From: Pempheris klunzingeri
Taxonomy: Eukaryota > Chordata > Actinopteri > Acropomatiformes > Pempheridae
DNA length: 64,000 bases
Direction of reading: 5' to 3'
NCBI RefSeq assembly: GCF_042242105.1
Contig: NC_092020.1
Location: 260,501 to 324,500 of the forward strand
Part shown: positions 25,230 to 41,014 of the stretch, piece after piece
How positions within the stretch are numbered: the stretch's first letter is position 1
Layout of the letters: each line of letters starts with the position of its first letter
The notes under the pieces: generated by a model
Told to the model about the DNA's origin: nothing
Seen by the model: only the letters and a program-made list of their open reading frames with translations
Database searches by the model: none
Translations under genes and position numbers: made by a program

Positions 25230-25400
25230 TACACATGGAGCAAATTTAGCATTTATTTGGAGTTGTGTTTCTGGCAACCTGATATATGTAATATTCATCG
25301 TACTTTTAGCTCTGACCACCTCCTGTGAAAAACCGGTGTTTTTTTCCACTGATAAATGCTTTAATATGTTCACCAGCTAGTTGCTAACTCTAGCAGCCAT
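25230..25400 (+). repeat. Dispersed repeat fragment, family shared with 32738-32990
   Basis: Shares with 32738-32990 the ordered phrases ATTTGGAGT..GTGTTT, CTTTTAGCTCTG, CCACC, TAAATGCT/TAAATACT, ATATGTTCACC/ATATATTCACT and GCTAACTCT. Family identity is inferred from these shared phrases. Confidence 0.5.
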
Positions 25401-26683
25401 TTGATGCTGGTTTTGGAATGAACGGTGAAATTATTGGGTTGATTGGGTTGAACAGTAAAGTTGTACAATCATACAACCACAACAATGAGCTGAAAAATGC
25501 TAAAATGATCCATAGAGCTGAGAGAAACTACAGAGAGTAATTTTCTATGGGTATGTCACCATGAGATACCCCTTCTCCATTATACTGAGTGATTTAATGC
25601 ACTGTTAATATGAAAATATGAACTGAAGCAGCTTCAAAGTAAGGCTTTTTTTTAAGGATAAATGCTTTTCCCAGCTCTCTCCTGCGTCACAATCACACAT
25701 TTACGCTGTAGTCTTACAACTGTTTTTTGAGCAGCTTTGAATCTTGGTGGATTCAATGGTGAGCTGAGTGCTTCACTCTATCACAGTATTTTTAGCCAAA
25801 CAGAATTCATAGTTTCCTATCAACTAAAAGCTACAGCAGCAGAGTCCATTAATTAGGCTCCATCCGCTCACTGGTTGGCGTCATGCTAATCAGTGAAATG
25901 AGGTGTTCTAGAGTTTGACTGGAATGAAAGCTACAAGGTATCTTCAGCTGTTTGTTTATCTATTTATTTTACATTTGACAGCCAGTGACATTTCTGGACA
26001 AAACCTCTGGACTAAATAGTCCTGAATTATTTCAGCACTGACTTCAACCTGGGCCCCCCTCTCTGTCTGTGTGTGTCTAAGCCACCCCCCCCATCTCTAT
26101 ATATACATGCATCACAATACAATACTATAAATACTGTGCTATACTTTATGTGAAGACCGCAACAGAGCCATGGGTCGATTTAGACTGTCAATGGAGGAAT
26201 GCTTTTTGATGGGTTTATGTCAAACAATACGAGGGCCCACGTATTAGCCTCTCCCACCTCCTTTTCCATAGTTATATCATCTATATCTGCAAGAAAACCA
26301 CATTCAATCAGGGGGAGCTCCTCAAGCCTCAGGATTCTCAGTTGAATCTGCACACCAGGGGAAAAAATGCATCTTTTTTTCTGCAGCGCTGTCATTGTCA
26401 GGCATTGTAGTCTAAGCCGAGTATTGCATAATTCATAGGTAGAGCACAGGGACCCATCACTGTAATAAGCCAGTGTGACACAAAAATTCACCTCCACCAG
26501 CAAAGATCAGGGTAATATGTAAAAGAAAATCAACTGTCTGGAGAATGTGCTGTAGATGGTCATGGTGAATGTAAATATAGGCCCACATCCTCGTTTCACT
26601 CAGACACAACTTCAGTTATCAATATATAGACATTTTGAACATGTTAAGACACCCATTAATTTTGGGCTCTAGGAAAGACAACA
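25401..26683. other. Gene-free stretch, nothing recognised
   Basis: No supported gene. A short ATACAATACTATAAATACTG low-complexity patch lies near 26115-26140. The 107-codon minus-strand frame at 26180-26503 has no recognisable domain. Confidence 0.45.
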
Positions 26684-26765
26684 TTAGTCTTGGTCCAGAC
26701 TGAAATGTCTCAATAACAATTAGGTGGACAGCTGAAATATTTTACAGACACTTCGGAAAATATCG
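26684..26765 (-). repeat. Fragment of a common teleost dispersed repeat
   Basis: TTGGTCCAGACTGAAATGTC followed by TCAATAACAATTAGGTGGA reads as the reverse complement of a phrase (GAGATATTTCAGTCTGGACC) found in a very abundant teleost repeat. Fragments of the same kind occur at 27270-27480, 45726-46010 and 46600-46740. Confidence 0.5.
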
Positions 26766-27269
26766 GAGGATACAATTTTGAATTTAAAACCTAGATACAC
26801 ACATTCAGCTTCCTGCACAAATTAAAATGGATCAGCCTGATGAGGGCATCTTAACTGAAGGTGACATATACAGTATGATACGTAAGGCTCCACTGTTGAC
26901 AAAACAGCAGAGTATGACATACATTGGCATGTTTTGATGCTTTGAAAAGTGGTTCAGTTGAGTCTCTTGTGTGTGGAAATCAGAGGTCAGATGTCTTACA
27001 AGGGAAATTGTTTGTGCTCAAGCAATGAGATTCTAACAATTCAAAAAGACACTGATGAAATGTACTCTTCTTAAAAGTCCCATAAACCTTTACATTCCCT
27101 GTGTATGGAGGGTGCTACAATTGCATTTTATTATGTGACCCTGCATTGTATAGTGACAGGAAAGCTAAACCTTGAACCTTGATTAAATCATGGACCTATC
27201 TTACCTATCAATCAGTCAGTAGCTCTTTTTATAGAAAGTGTCTAACATCCTGGTACTGGTGGTACTGTG

Positions 27270-27480
27270 ATGCTATGCTTACACATAGCAATGTTTTTGA
27301 TAAATGCTAATGTAATCATGGTAGCAGGTAATGTTTACCACATTTGTCTGTAGCGTGTTGGCATGCAAACATATTAGCACTAAACATGAAGTCCAGCTGA
27401 GGCTGATGGGAGTGTCATTAGCTGGTATTGGGGTCATAAAAAAAAGTATTAGACAAATTCAAATTTTGATTTGATGTCTC
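27270..27480 (+). repeat. Fragment of a common teleost dispersed repeat
   Basis: Ordered phrases GCAGGTAATGTTTACCACA, TTAGCACTAAACATGAAGTC, CAGCTGAGGCTGATGGGAGT, GTCATTAGCTGGTATTGG and TATTAGACAAATTCAAATTT. This wording is characteristic of a high-copy teleost repeat. Confidence 0.62.
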
Positions 27481-30400
27481 TAAAAATCCCTACAAAAGTG
27501 TTGGACTTACTAACATTTTTAATCTATAGAGCAGCATATGATGCAGCTCACCACATAATTAATCTGCAAAAATAATAATAGGGACAAATTATATAATCTG
27601 AGGTATCTCAAACAATTAGATCACTGAAGTATATGTATTTTCTCTCTTGCATCCACCCATCATCTGACTGCTGGGCATCAGTTGATTTGCCCCTCTGTTA
27701 TTCTTACATCTTTACCTGTCTAAGCATCTGAATTTGTTGGCAGATGCGCGTCTCTCCGTAATCATATTTTTGTCTCTCCTCTCTTTTCAGCATCCTCCCT
27801 CTGCTGCGGGATGAACTCTATTCCACCATCTGCCTGCTAATCGGAGCGCACAGGCTGTCCCCTCCCTGCACCTGTTCCCCCTTCATGTAGCTTGGTTCCC
27901 ACCAGCAGCAGAGATACTGCCCACTCATTTAGCTAGCAGTCAGCACAGCACCTACATTCACTTCGCAACAACACAACAAGGTTGTTGTCACCCACGTCTG
28001 TACCACATGCAGGATGAATTGCACCTCGTGTGACTGGATTTGTGACACAATTAAGTAATTCTGTGCTCCTTTTTTATCACTGCTGGCAGGTTTTACTCAA
28101 TGTGTAGCGTTAAAGCAGGCATATTCAAAACAGAGGCATCCATCTTTTTGCATTTTACTCATCAGAGGACTCATCTTTTTAGGTTTAGCACACTGAAAAT
28201 TGTACACAAAAGGAGATCAGAGAGATTCCCTCATGGTAATTTCCCTGCATTCTTTGATCTGCCCTTCCATATTCCCTCTGTGCATGTGTGTGTGTTATCT
28301 ATGGATTCACGATAATGATATATGGCTTTGTCAAAGACCTGAGGCTATGTTTACGGGCACTTTGTCTTAATTAAGACCTGCTACTGATCAAAGTTGGATC
28401 CACAAGCTTCATTAAAATAAAAAATAAACATAAAGATAAAAACACAAATACCCATGCACACCAGTGCACATGCGAATGCAAGCACACTCATAGTTCATAA
28501 CTCCTACATGTGTGAGTCATGGAACTGTGCTTGCAGTTTATCCTTTCTAACTTTTACGCAAATTTCGTTTGCTTACTTTTACTTCCTGTCTCCTCGTGCA
28601 AACTTGCCCTGGAACCAATCAGAGAGTTTGGGGAGCATCACACCCAGTAAAACTAATAGGCCACAGGGTGTTCATCACTTGTGCACTCTGACATAAGCCT
28701 CGACCTTAATTGCAAGTGAAATTAGCAGTGTACCAGTATACCCAATATGGTTCATCTAGAATAGCACTCTTCTGTCCTTTTGCAAACCCAGTGCTCAGCA
28801 GCTCAAGCCCCTGAGGGCCTTCGCTGTGAGCTGGACAGCCTTTGCAACACATGCACTTTGCCTAAAAGATAGGATTGACTTCAAATTGAAAAAAGAGTTA
28901 GAGAAAGGATACTATGACCTCAGAGTTAAAATGTTCTGTGTAGAGTGCAGTCAAGTGGTGATATATTGAGCATTTAAGTTTCGATGTCCTTGCAGGTGAA
29001 ACAACAAATAAAATCTCTACAGTTCAACAGAAATTGCAACCCTGGTGGAGCATTGACAGGTTGGTTCAGGACCCAAACACAGACTCCTCAGACGTGACAT
29101 GGCTAGTTAAAAGGCGCCTTACTCAAAGGTTAGACTGGCTCACAATAATATAACAGGCAGGCAAAATAGCACGAACAAAAGGTGGGTTAAGAACATGTTC
29201 AGGTAATATGAAATAAAACTAAATCAAGATTATGCAACTTTTTTATCTTAAAATAACAGCTTCAAGCAGATGCGCTTTCCCGTGAGAATTGCTGAATGCT
29301 GTACAGTACAACACACACCTCCAACTATGGGTCTGCTGTGGGTGCTGATGTTTTCCATTTTCCTTTACTCTCTGGGCCAGTCTGGTCTTCTGTTGAAGTC
29401 AGTACCCCTTCGAAGTTTTTTGCTCCTGTTAGAATGATGCGGTTCCCTTCGTCGCTCAGCCAACAATAGCATTAAACGTACTATACAATACAATACAATA
29501 TACTATATATAATACTATACAATGTCTTCTGCCTATGTAGGTGATCTACTGATCTTCAGGAGAAAAGGACACAAATGTAAACAATAAAATTAATATGGCT
29601 AAATTCAGTGCAGCTGCTTGAGTTTGCTTTTGCTTTAACTTCTATGATATGTACAAGCCTGATGTAAAAAGGGCCTGCTGAATTTAACAAGGAGGAAACA
29701 ACATGTTTTTTTCTAGGATTTAATACTTAATACCTGTTCCTGTAGCTGCCTCACCATTTTAAAACATCAACTATTAACCAGGTATTTTTCCCGGGGTGAG
29801 TATGTTGAGCACAAATACTTTTCCAGCTTATTAGAACCAGTAGCTCGCAGAAGGAAAAGCACAGGAGTGACTGATAACACTAACGATGGCTCAACGATAC
29901 TTAAGTGTCAGTAAGAGTAAGCCATGACCGTGTCGTAGTGAATCAGCATGCACAATACCAAGAACCTGAAACCAAAGCAGCTAAATGGAATTCAGCCTTT
30001 ATTACACCCATACTTTTCCTACTGCAACATTAAAATGTTCTCTGTGAAAAATGCTATTTGACAAATGACAGAGATGAAATGCCCATCACATGCACTAAAA
30101 GGCTAACAAGACAGTGAGGTCAGGGGACAGGTGAACAGCAGGAGCAGGAAAAGTTGATGTTGACATCTAGTGGGCAGGTGATGTATGGCAGCCAACTTTC
30201 TAGACTGGTGACAGACGCTCAAGGCTGGTCCCATTTCAACACTGAGATATGCAGCCTTCTTCTTCTTCTTCCTGAAACCAACTGTGTCAACAAATACTGT
30301 CAGGATATATCCCATGACAATCACATTTACCTGCTTCAAATAGCTGTATAGACTTATTTTATTCTCAAATGTAATGTTTAGAAATGTTCTATGGACTAAA

Positions 30401-32737
30401 AAAAACCCTACTGCATCTTTAAACTTGTCTTGCACAGTGCTGAAAGAATTGATTATTTGCTGATAATCAATTTTAGACACACTGATCCAGATTATCAGTG
30501 AATGAGCTAACTGTGCCGCTTTTCACTTCCAACTCACAACTGACAACTAGCAGTAAAATGGTAACACAGTGTACAGTTATGGCCATTTATAGCATCATCT
30601 CATCATCAGTTTTTTCATGCTTCCATTTAAATGTTCATGCTTAAATTAAAATTAAAATTAAAATTTACCTTCATTCATATCGTTATCATTGTGACAGGCT
30701 GGATGTGGCTGTCATTGCTGAAAGGCTGAGCTCTGTGTTTAGATGAGCTAAAATGTGTCAAGATGCTTGTTGCTTTTTTTAAGTATATTTTACCAAGTGT
30801 CCCTTTAGAAAAATGACTCAAAAATAGCAGCACTATTCAAAGATTATGTGAATGAGTGAATCAGTTTTGATTAAAAATGAAAAGTCAAGCAGAGCATTAC
30901 AACACCAAGGTCACTGTGTGATGAAAAGTGGTGAGGTGTGACTTTGCGGTGGGATTAAAAGTTTTCTATTATTTTTCGGTGTTCCTTTTCCATTCATGCA
31001 CCACTTGGAAAAGGAATCAGTGATCGATGATGCCTTCCTCTACTAGCTTTCTACATCTCCTTTGAATCGGAGAGATTGATGTGCTGTCAGACCAACCTCC
31101 AAAGAAAGACAAAGGTGAAATTATATGCTGCTTGCATATCCACAGTCTTTCTCAAGCAACACCTGAAAATACATTCTCTAAATACCTCCCTATATTTCCT
31201 GAAGTGAATTAATGAACTGTTGATCACCTGGGAATTCCAAGTATAACCCCAAAATACCAGATATCAATCTGCTAAAAGTTTACTACTTCAACTGAAGAGG
31301 TGATTACTTCAGCTGAAGATGAATTTCCTCTCAGAGAGCTTGCCAAGCGTGAGGTGATCAATCTTCTTATCTAAGGCCTGATAAATGTGTAGTCTGGGTC
31401 AGAGTTGAAATTCTATTAATTGCTGGCTAAGAGCATATTACTTGTATTACGTCTATACTGTATTAACTTGGGCGGACTGGGTATTTTGACAGAAATATTC
31501 TGATTAATAGCGTTTCTCTTTTGATGATGAAAGTTCAGGCTCATTCTTTAAATATTAGTATTTGTGTGAAATATGTGTGATGAGTTGAAGCTTGAGAGCG
31601 TGCTGGAAATGAAAATGAAGCACAGCAAAGGGGCTCTGACGTGTAAATCTGTCAAAAAGCCAAACACAAACTTAATTTTGTAAAGAGGACAGTTGAACCG
31701 AGGGATAAGTACAGAGAGATGGGGGCGAATAGATCATAGGTCATGAAAATAAACATTCTTCTTACTTGGACTAGTTTGTGTTGTTCTGTGCTCTCTGCAG
31801 AACATCAGTCCATTTCCTTAGGGTGTCATCAGCTAATGTTTCTCTGCTCCTGTATTTTTCCTCTTGCTTTATTTTGATGCCACAGTGGGATTGTGACAAT
31901 CCCCGTTAGGTATGAGGGGTCGCTGTCTCGCACAGCTGTTCTCTCCTCAGCAATCGGCTTCAATCAGCCCCTCTCTTTGATTTATCGCTTCCTGTTGTCC
32001 TCGAGATTCCTGAATTTCACTACTGCCTGTGTGGCTACAGTTTGAAAGTCCAGCTCCTCTGGTGCTCGGGAGCACTGACCGCAAGGCCTAGTTGTGGGGT
32101 CTAAAATAGTTTGGAGTTGGGGGGGGGTTTAGATAAAAGGGATGTCAGGATGGAAAACAAAATGACTCTCCTTCCTGAGCTTGGCTGGTTGTGGGCAGGT
32201 TGAGGGCCTGTGAGAGCTTACCATCTCAGGAGGATGGTTACTTGTGGGTGACCCGCGTGACTTCCGGCCCCTCAGGGAGTGGTGAGTGGGAGTGACACTT
32301 GAGCAATTGTTCCATAATCTCGCATCTGCATGAGCATGATTAAAACAGCACATAGGCCTGACCTCTGTATCAGACTTGTCTGTCTGCACATAATGATGAA
32401 TGAGTGTGTGAGGCAGATACATGGCAGCCAAATCTCTGCTGGGGATTGTCTTGTGGAGTGAGTTTCAGGCCTCATCAGACTGTGTTCAGCTGAGGGTCAC
32501 TGAGACTGAGGTCAAGGCTTGGGGAACCCTCCTCCACCCTTCCCACATCTTCCTCCACTTCCTTTCCCAACAGCTGGCTCCTCCCCACCCTCCAGAAAAG
32601 TGTTAATCCTTCATTTCACAGAAATTTGAGGATTTGTATGAGACAATATGTATATTTGTATCTATACATATGGTAAATGTGTTAGCAAACTGTTGCATAT
32701 TGACACATCTATAAATCTAGCAGATTCATAACAACAT
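27481..32737. other. Gene-free stretch, nothing firmly recognised
   Basis: About 5 kb of AT-rich DNA. It holds a TACAATACAATACAATATAC patch near 29485 and an AAATTAAAATTAAAATTAAA patch near 30640-30665. Open frames are short and unrecognised. The wording near 29060-29090 (GGTTCAGGACCCAAACACAG) resembles a teleost repeat but is too short to assign. Confidence 0.45.
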
Positions 32738-32990
32738 TACCATTCATTTGGAGTCATGTGTTTGGCCACATAGTGAATACAAGTCCAGTATTCAGTCTCC
32801 TTTTAGCTCTGTTTTTGGTCTCCACCATCCCCTGAAGGAAATATCTGACACTTTAGCTGCTAAATACTCAAATATATTCACTATGCTAACTCTGTATGTT
32901 TTCCATGTTGGGAGGGTTGTATGCAGTGGGTTTATGAGAGCTTTTTTTTTTACCAGGAATTGTAAAACACTTTTTCCCACATTCTTTCTG
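32738..32990 (+). repeat. Dispersed repeat fragment, family shared with 25230-25400
   Basis: ATTCATTTGGAGTCATGTGT, TGGCCACATAGTGAATACAA, CTCCTTTTAGCTCTGTTTTT and GCTGCTAAATACTCAAATAT in order. It is the better preserved of the two copies in the window. Open frames here are repeat artefacts. Confidence 0.6.
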
Positions 32991-33209
32991 GATTCTCACA
33001 TTTAAGCTCCTAAATATCTGCAGAGTATAAAACTGGTCTCAAATTCTCAGAGTAATGCGAATTTGATCCTACTTTTAGGGACATCAGTAAAAAGCATGTT
33101 ATCCTCTTCTTACTGTAGCTTAAAAAAGAAAGAAAACATCCCATATCTTCTAGGATTAGAGGAGTCAGAGAGCTGTGCCAATGAATCAACATTTCAACAA
33201 CAACACAGT

Positions 33210-36089
<2,880 letters not shown>

Positions 36090-36308
36090 ATATTGAATTG
36101 CGATATATTCTTTTGCACAGCATCAAACTGCGTCGTATTACATTGAACTGCACTGTGTTGAATTAAATCGTGTTGAATCTCACAGCATCACAATAGTGGT
36201 GAATCATATCATATCACAGTGGTATGTATCTTTAATGTATCAGATCGTTGGCAGTGCATCGAGATGCTTATTACATCAGCCTCAGTGATGTAGATGCACA
36301 CCCCTAAG
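36090..36308. repeat. Possible dispersed repeat fragment
   Basis: CATATTGAATTGCGATATAT, GCATCGAGATGCTTATTACA and the ending CACACCCCTAA resemble a degenerate teleost repeat rich in ATTG/ATCG phrases. The copy is decayed and the assignment is weak. Confidence 0.3.
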
Positions 36309-39300
36309 GGAGAATACACATCTGCATATGTTTGTGTGCAGGGACACAAACACAGAGGCCAGTAATCTGACATCTGACATCTTTAAGTCAAGTTAAGCAC
36401 TGCAGTTTTCTGATTTTGTTTGGCACCTGAAGCCATACACTGGTTGTTTGTCTTAAAGGGGACAATATATTAGTATGGCCTGGAGACAGTGAGCTCAGTC
36501 CCACCCTTCCCACCCTCGCTTTGATGTGACACCAGCTGATTTACACTAATGACAAACTGGCTCTCCTTCTCCACATACGCAGCTTCCTGGGATTGACGGG
36601 AGTTTTGGCCTTGTTCGCCTCCAACCCTTATCTTATTAGAGACAATTGAAAAAAGCAATTACCTGCAGATGCCGCATTGTATCTGACAAACAAGGTAATG
36701 TAGCAGAGGGCAACAATCAACCGCTCTCTTCATCCCCTTCTCTCTGTCGTCCTAAGGGGCTCCTTTTTTTCTGCACTGTGCCCATCTTGAAACATTTATA
36801 ACCACATCTCCTCCGACTATTGTGACTGCAGATAGCCTTGCACATGCTGCTGACCGTAAACAACATTGGCAGCCAGCTCTGATTGTCCACTCTTCTTTCA
36901 TTTTCTAAAAGGCCAAATAAAGCTTTCCCTTCAGCATCCCCATACCAGGAAGTGTGTTGACTCTGTCCAGTTGGTCTGTTGCTCTCATTAAGGCTTTAAA
37001 AGAAGATTTGGGAAGTTGAGGGTTGCCACAGCTCTGCCTCTCTTCCTGAACTAGTCTCCAACTTTATTTACAGTCTGGGACAAATGTAAAGCTCAGAAGA
37101 TGGAAGCTCAGAGTGGAGGGACCTAACATTAATTTTGTCTTAAATAAAAATAGAATTAGCAGAGTGTTTATCTCATGAATAATGAAGGACTATGAGGGAT
37201 CTGTGTTTAGTCTTGTGTGAAAGTTTTCTTTAAAGTTAAAATGAAGATAATATGGTATGTCATGCTAATCTAGGTCTCTCAGTTTGATTTCTGAAACAAA
37301 GGCGTAAAAGAGCTGACATGTGTGAGGAAACCAGACACCTGGAGAGGTTACACATGACTGAAACTAATACAAAAAACTCCTAAGATATCTAAAAGCATTG
37401 TGCTCCATTGTTGCTGCAATGTAGTAGTTGATTAGAAAGATAATTGAATTGGGATGTGAGATTTAACAAGGGAGTTGCATGTCTTGGTGGATAGTAATCA
37501 GTATGCTTTCAGGAGGAAAATTACACATGAGTGTTCATGTAAATATTTCTTCCCTGGATAATGCAACAGGTGTGAAGAGCGATGTTTGCGCTCTCTAGAG
37601 AAATTAAGTTACATATTACATATGTACAATAATATTCTATTAAGTTACACATGTCCCAATTAACATCACTTCCATCCCGGTAATTCTTCAAGATGAGGAT
37701 GAACAAAAGTCATTTTGCAACTTCTTGTGCGTGTGTGAGTAAGTTTCCGACCCCACCTCTCTCAGACTGTCTAATTCTGTTCATGAATAAAACGGTACAG
37801 CACTTCAGGAGGAAAGGAAACACGCAACCACCTTCGCTCTTCTTTCCATTGATGATATTTTAACAACACCCTCATAAATTTGAGCACACTTGACACAGAA
37901 AAAGAAAAACACTTCATTCAACTTTTAAAAAATAAATTCTTTTTAAGCAATAACTCCCCTGAAATAGGGTGATTATCTTTGGCGAGGCGCCAGTGAGCCG
38001 TAAGAGTGCTTTGAAGACATTCCCAAGAGGATATAAATAGTGTATTTATCCCCAGCGCCCCCACGCAGACAATAGGCTGCTACGGTGCTGGTCAGCCTTC
38101 CTTTCACTAACCACAGTTTTCCCAGAGAAGCACAAGCCTTCTCATGCAAGCTTCACCATACATGCAGCATTTCACATATACTTAGTATCCCAGATGTATC
38201 ATGAAAAGACCACAGTTTGAGGCTGCTTGGAAAACAATGCAGTTCAAATATACCCTTGAATGTAACTGCATTTCCTCCTCATGTTGCCTATGTAACTTCT
38301 ATTAATGCCTTCACTGCAAATTACTTCATATACATTTTTCTCATTAAGGTTAAAGGCTTATTTCTACATATGTTTAAAAGGCACGATGTTAGAGTATATT
38401 TTAAGATATAATTTCATAGGACTTTTCCCATGATAATAGAGCTTTATAAAGCAGAGGCTTACAGCCTGACGTTTGGCTCATAGATATTAAGCTCTCTTAT
38501 TGAAACAAGGAGATCTGATCCTGGATGGAAGTCCAGCTCGACCTGCAATAACTGTGTCCACAGATGTTATTTTGAAGGAAGAGGTAGCGGGAGTGTTTGT
38601 ATTTTGGTCGTATTACATGCGAGCATCCTTCCTCTGGCGTGTAAGTAAGTCAGATTTGGATTGGACTGTCTTTTTCTCATCTTGCCAGAAATATTTTAGA
38701 AGAAATGTACAATACATTGTAGAATGAAAGAGCGCAATGAAAGCAATATTTTCTGGACAATGCAACCCAGATCTGATCACTGTCCCATGAAATGGAAAGC
38801 AGGTTGCAATGTTATAGCAGAATTGTGATGTCACAGGGTTTGAATATTGTCTGATAAACACTGAGGTATTGAAATGAAATACACAGATTTATTCAAAAGA
38901 TTTTGTGCACACAGGCCTAAGCTTGTCCATTGTTCTGGTGTGAGGTGGTGTGATGATGTGGTGGGGCTGTGTGATTAGACTCTCACGTAAGTTTTGAGGT
39001 GAGAAGAAATGGCGGAGAGAAATGCCGTAGCTGCAGCAAGCAAAGATAAATGTATGTATCTGAATTACCTGTTATAATCCTAGACATTTCAACCGTGCAC
39101 CATTCTACACTCGATGATGAATCTTGGTTTAATCATTTGATCTGTGGGATTCAATTTTTTTTTTTCCCTGACACACACTCACAGGCAACACTTGCTTGCC
39201 TGCTTATCCCTGCACTCATATCTTCAAGATGGTGGAGATTAATCTTCTGTTTATCTCAACACAAAACACCCACCGTGAACCAGCCGCCAGCACTGGGATC

Positions 39301-39557
39301 CAGCTGTATTCATGACTCCAGTTTTACTCTGAGGTAGCTCTTAACTCCTGCAGCAGATTGCAGCAGTTTGTAGTTGAAAGCTGTGGTTTTGCAGGACTTA
39401 TTATACAGTGACCTATATGTATATTACAACTTTGCATATCCCAAGAGGCATAAATGAATCTAATGATGAAATAACTGACCACGTTTGCTGCTTGTGTGAA
39501 GTTTGCAGCCCTGACACACTCAAAAAGATTCCTTTTTTGTTATGCTCAAGTTTACAT
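36309..39557. other. Gene-free stretch 3' of adra2d
   Basis: No supported gene. It includes the sequence downstream (in transcript sense) of the adra2d polyadenylation candidate. Any enhancers cannot be recognised without comparison. Confidence 0.45.
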
Positions 39558-39563
39558 TTTATT
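39558..39563 (-). terminator. Candidate polyadenylation signal of adra2d
   Basis: TTTATT on the + strand, i.e. AATAAA on the minus strand, about 180 bases past the adra2d stop codon. It is a canonical hexamer beyond the stop in a plausible position; use is inferred. Confidence 0.4.
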
Positions 39564-39742
39564 CATAGACTTTTAAATGCGCACACAACACTGGATCTTT
39601 TTTTTTTTTCAATATGATAGTTGTTACATTAAAATGATTTTGGGGAGGGAAAACAGTCACTCAAGAAGAATGAGTTCTGATAATAAGGTTCCCTCCCAGC
39701 ACTGTTGAGTGAGAGAAGCATAACAGGAACCCTTTTCTGTGT

Positions 39743-41014
39743 TTATGTGCGTTTAGAAGTTCTACATATGATTTTCTTGAAGGCTTTCCTGAAATCCCTG
39801 TTGAAAATAGTATATATTATGGGGTTCACAGAACTGTTGCAGTAGCCAATCCAAAAGAACAGATTGAAAAGTGCGCCAGGGATGTAGCAGCTGTCTCTGC
39901 AGATAGCACGCAGGGTGTAAGTAAAGAAGAAAGGGAACCAACAAAGCACAAACACCCCCATCACGACCGCCAGCACGAAGGTGAAACGTTTCTCCCTCAT
40001 CTGGGCCACTTTGGTTTTGTTGGCCGCGGCCAGTTGTTGTCGCCCGGCTGGGTTCTTCTGCTCTGGATAGAGCTGTAACGCCCGCGCCGAAGCCCAGGAG
40101 AGACGGCAGTTCTGCGGAGGGCAGCAGTCCGACCCCTCTACCTTTCTTCGCTTGGTGAAGCGATGGTTGCGGGGTTTAGTATCTGACGGACAGCAGCTCT
40201 CCTCCAGGTCGATGTCATCCAGCTCCCCTTGCCTCTGCTGGTGGCTGCCGGAGCTCTGGCTACTGGGGCTCTCCACCTCGAACCGGTCCTTCCTGACGAA
40301 GCAGGTTTCGGACTGAGAGGGCTGCCTTTCCAGCCCGTTCTTGGCCACGAACACGGTGGAGGAGCGCTGCTTGGCCACCTTATAGATTTTACAGTAAACC
40401 AAAATCATGATGAGACCCGGAGCGAAGAAGGACACCAGGCAGGAGGAGAGTATGTACCAGGTCTCATCGTTCAGCAGGCACTCTCGTTCATCATGTTTGG
40501 TCATGAGAAGAGGAGGGAAGGAGATGACAGCAGAGATCACCCACACTATAGCGATCATGGACTTGATGCGCTTAGGTGTCCGCTTCAAGTTGTAGCTGAC
40601 CGCCTTCGTCACTGACCAGTAGCGGTCCAGGCTGATGGCGCACAGGTGCACGATGGATGAGGTGCAGAACAGCACGTCCAGAGCCAGATAAAAGGCGCAC
40701 CAAGTGCTTCCAAAGTACCAGTAGCCCATGATCTCATTGACGAGAGAGAAGGGGATAACCAGTGTGGCCACCAGGATGTCCGCTGATGCCAGAGAGACCA
40801 GGAAAAGGTTCTGGGGCGCACGGAGAGCCCGGCTAGTCAGCACCGCTACAATCACCAATACGTTACCGACAATGGTCACCGAAATGATCACAGTAACCAC
40901 CAGGATGATGAGCGCCGCGACTGCATCCGTATATGGCAAGGCAAGCGGTGCGTCCGTGGTGTTCTCATCGTTGGAAACGTTTTCCACCAATAGCTTTAAC
41001 TGGGTTAAATCCAT
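39743..41014 (-). CDS. adra2d: Alpha-2D adrenergic receptor, single-exon
   Basis: Class A GPCR of 423 residues; alpha-2 receptors bind adrenaline/noradrenaline and couple to Gi to lower cAMP. Seven membrane spans are visible. Landmarks: N51 (1.50), D79 (2.50), C106 pairing with ECL2 C179, amine-binding D113 in [13 protein letters not shown] 130-132, W158, agonist-contact serines S191 and S195, P199, CWFP 358-361 and NPIIY 397-401. N-glycosylation sites are N12 and N18. A likely palmitoylated C417 closes helix 8. The third intracellular loop is long (about 212-338) and carries an acidic DIDLEES stretch. The [20 protein letters not shown] segment and [20 protein letters not shown] fit fish alpha-2D better than 2A, 2B or 2C. 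I chose the ATG at 41014, giving an N-terminus of normal length (MDLTQLK) with A at -3 and G at +4. An in-frame ATG 49 codons upstream (41161) gives an unconvincing extension. No introns, as usual for this family. Confidence 0.93.
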   Translation of the reverse strand: MDLTQLKLLVENVSNDENTTDAPLALPYTDAVAALIILVVTVIISVTIVGNVLVIVAVLTSRALRAPQNLFLVSLASADILVATLVIPFSLVNEIMGYWYFGSTWCAFYLALDVLFCTSSIVHLCAISLDRYWSVTKAVSYNLKRTPKRIKSMIAIVWVISAVISFPPLLMTKHDERECLLNDETWYILSSCLVSFFAPGLIMILVYCKIYKVAKQRSSTVFVAKNGLERQPSQSETCFVRKDRFEVESPSSQSSGSHQQRQGELDDIDLEESCCPSDTKPRNHRFTKRRKVEGSDCCPPQNCRLSWASARALQLYPEQKNPAGRQQLAAANKTKVAQMREKRFTFVLAVVMGVFVLCWFPFFFTYTLRAICRDSCYIPGALFNLFFWIGYCNSSVNPIIYTIFNRDFRKAFKKIICRTSKRT

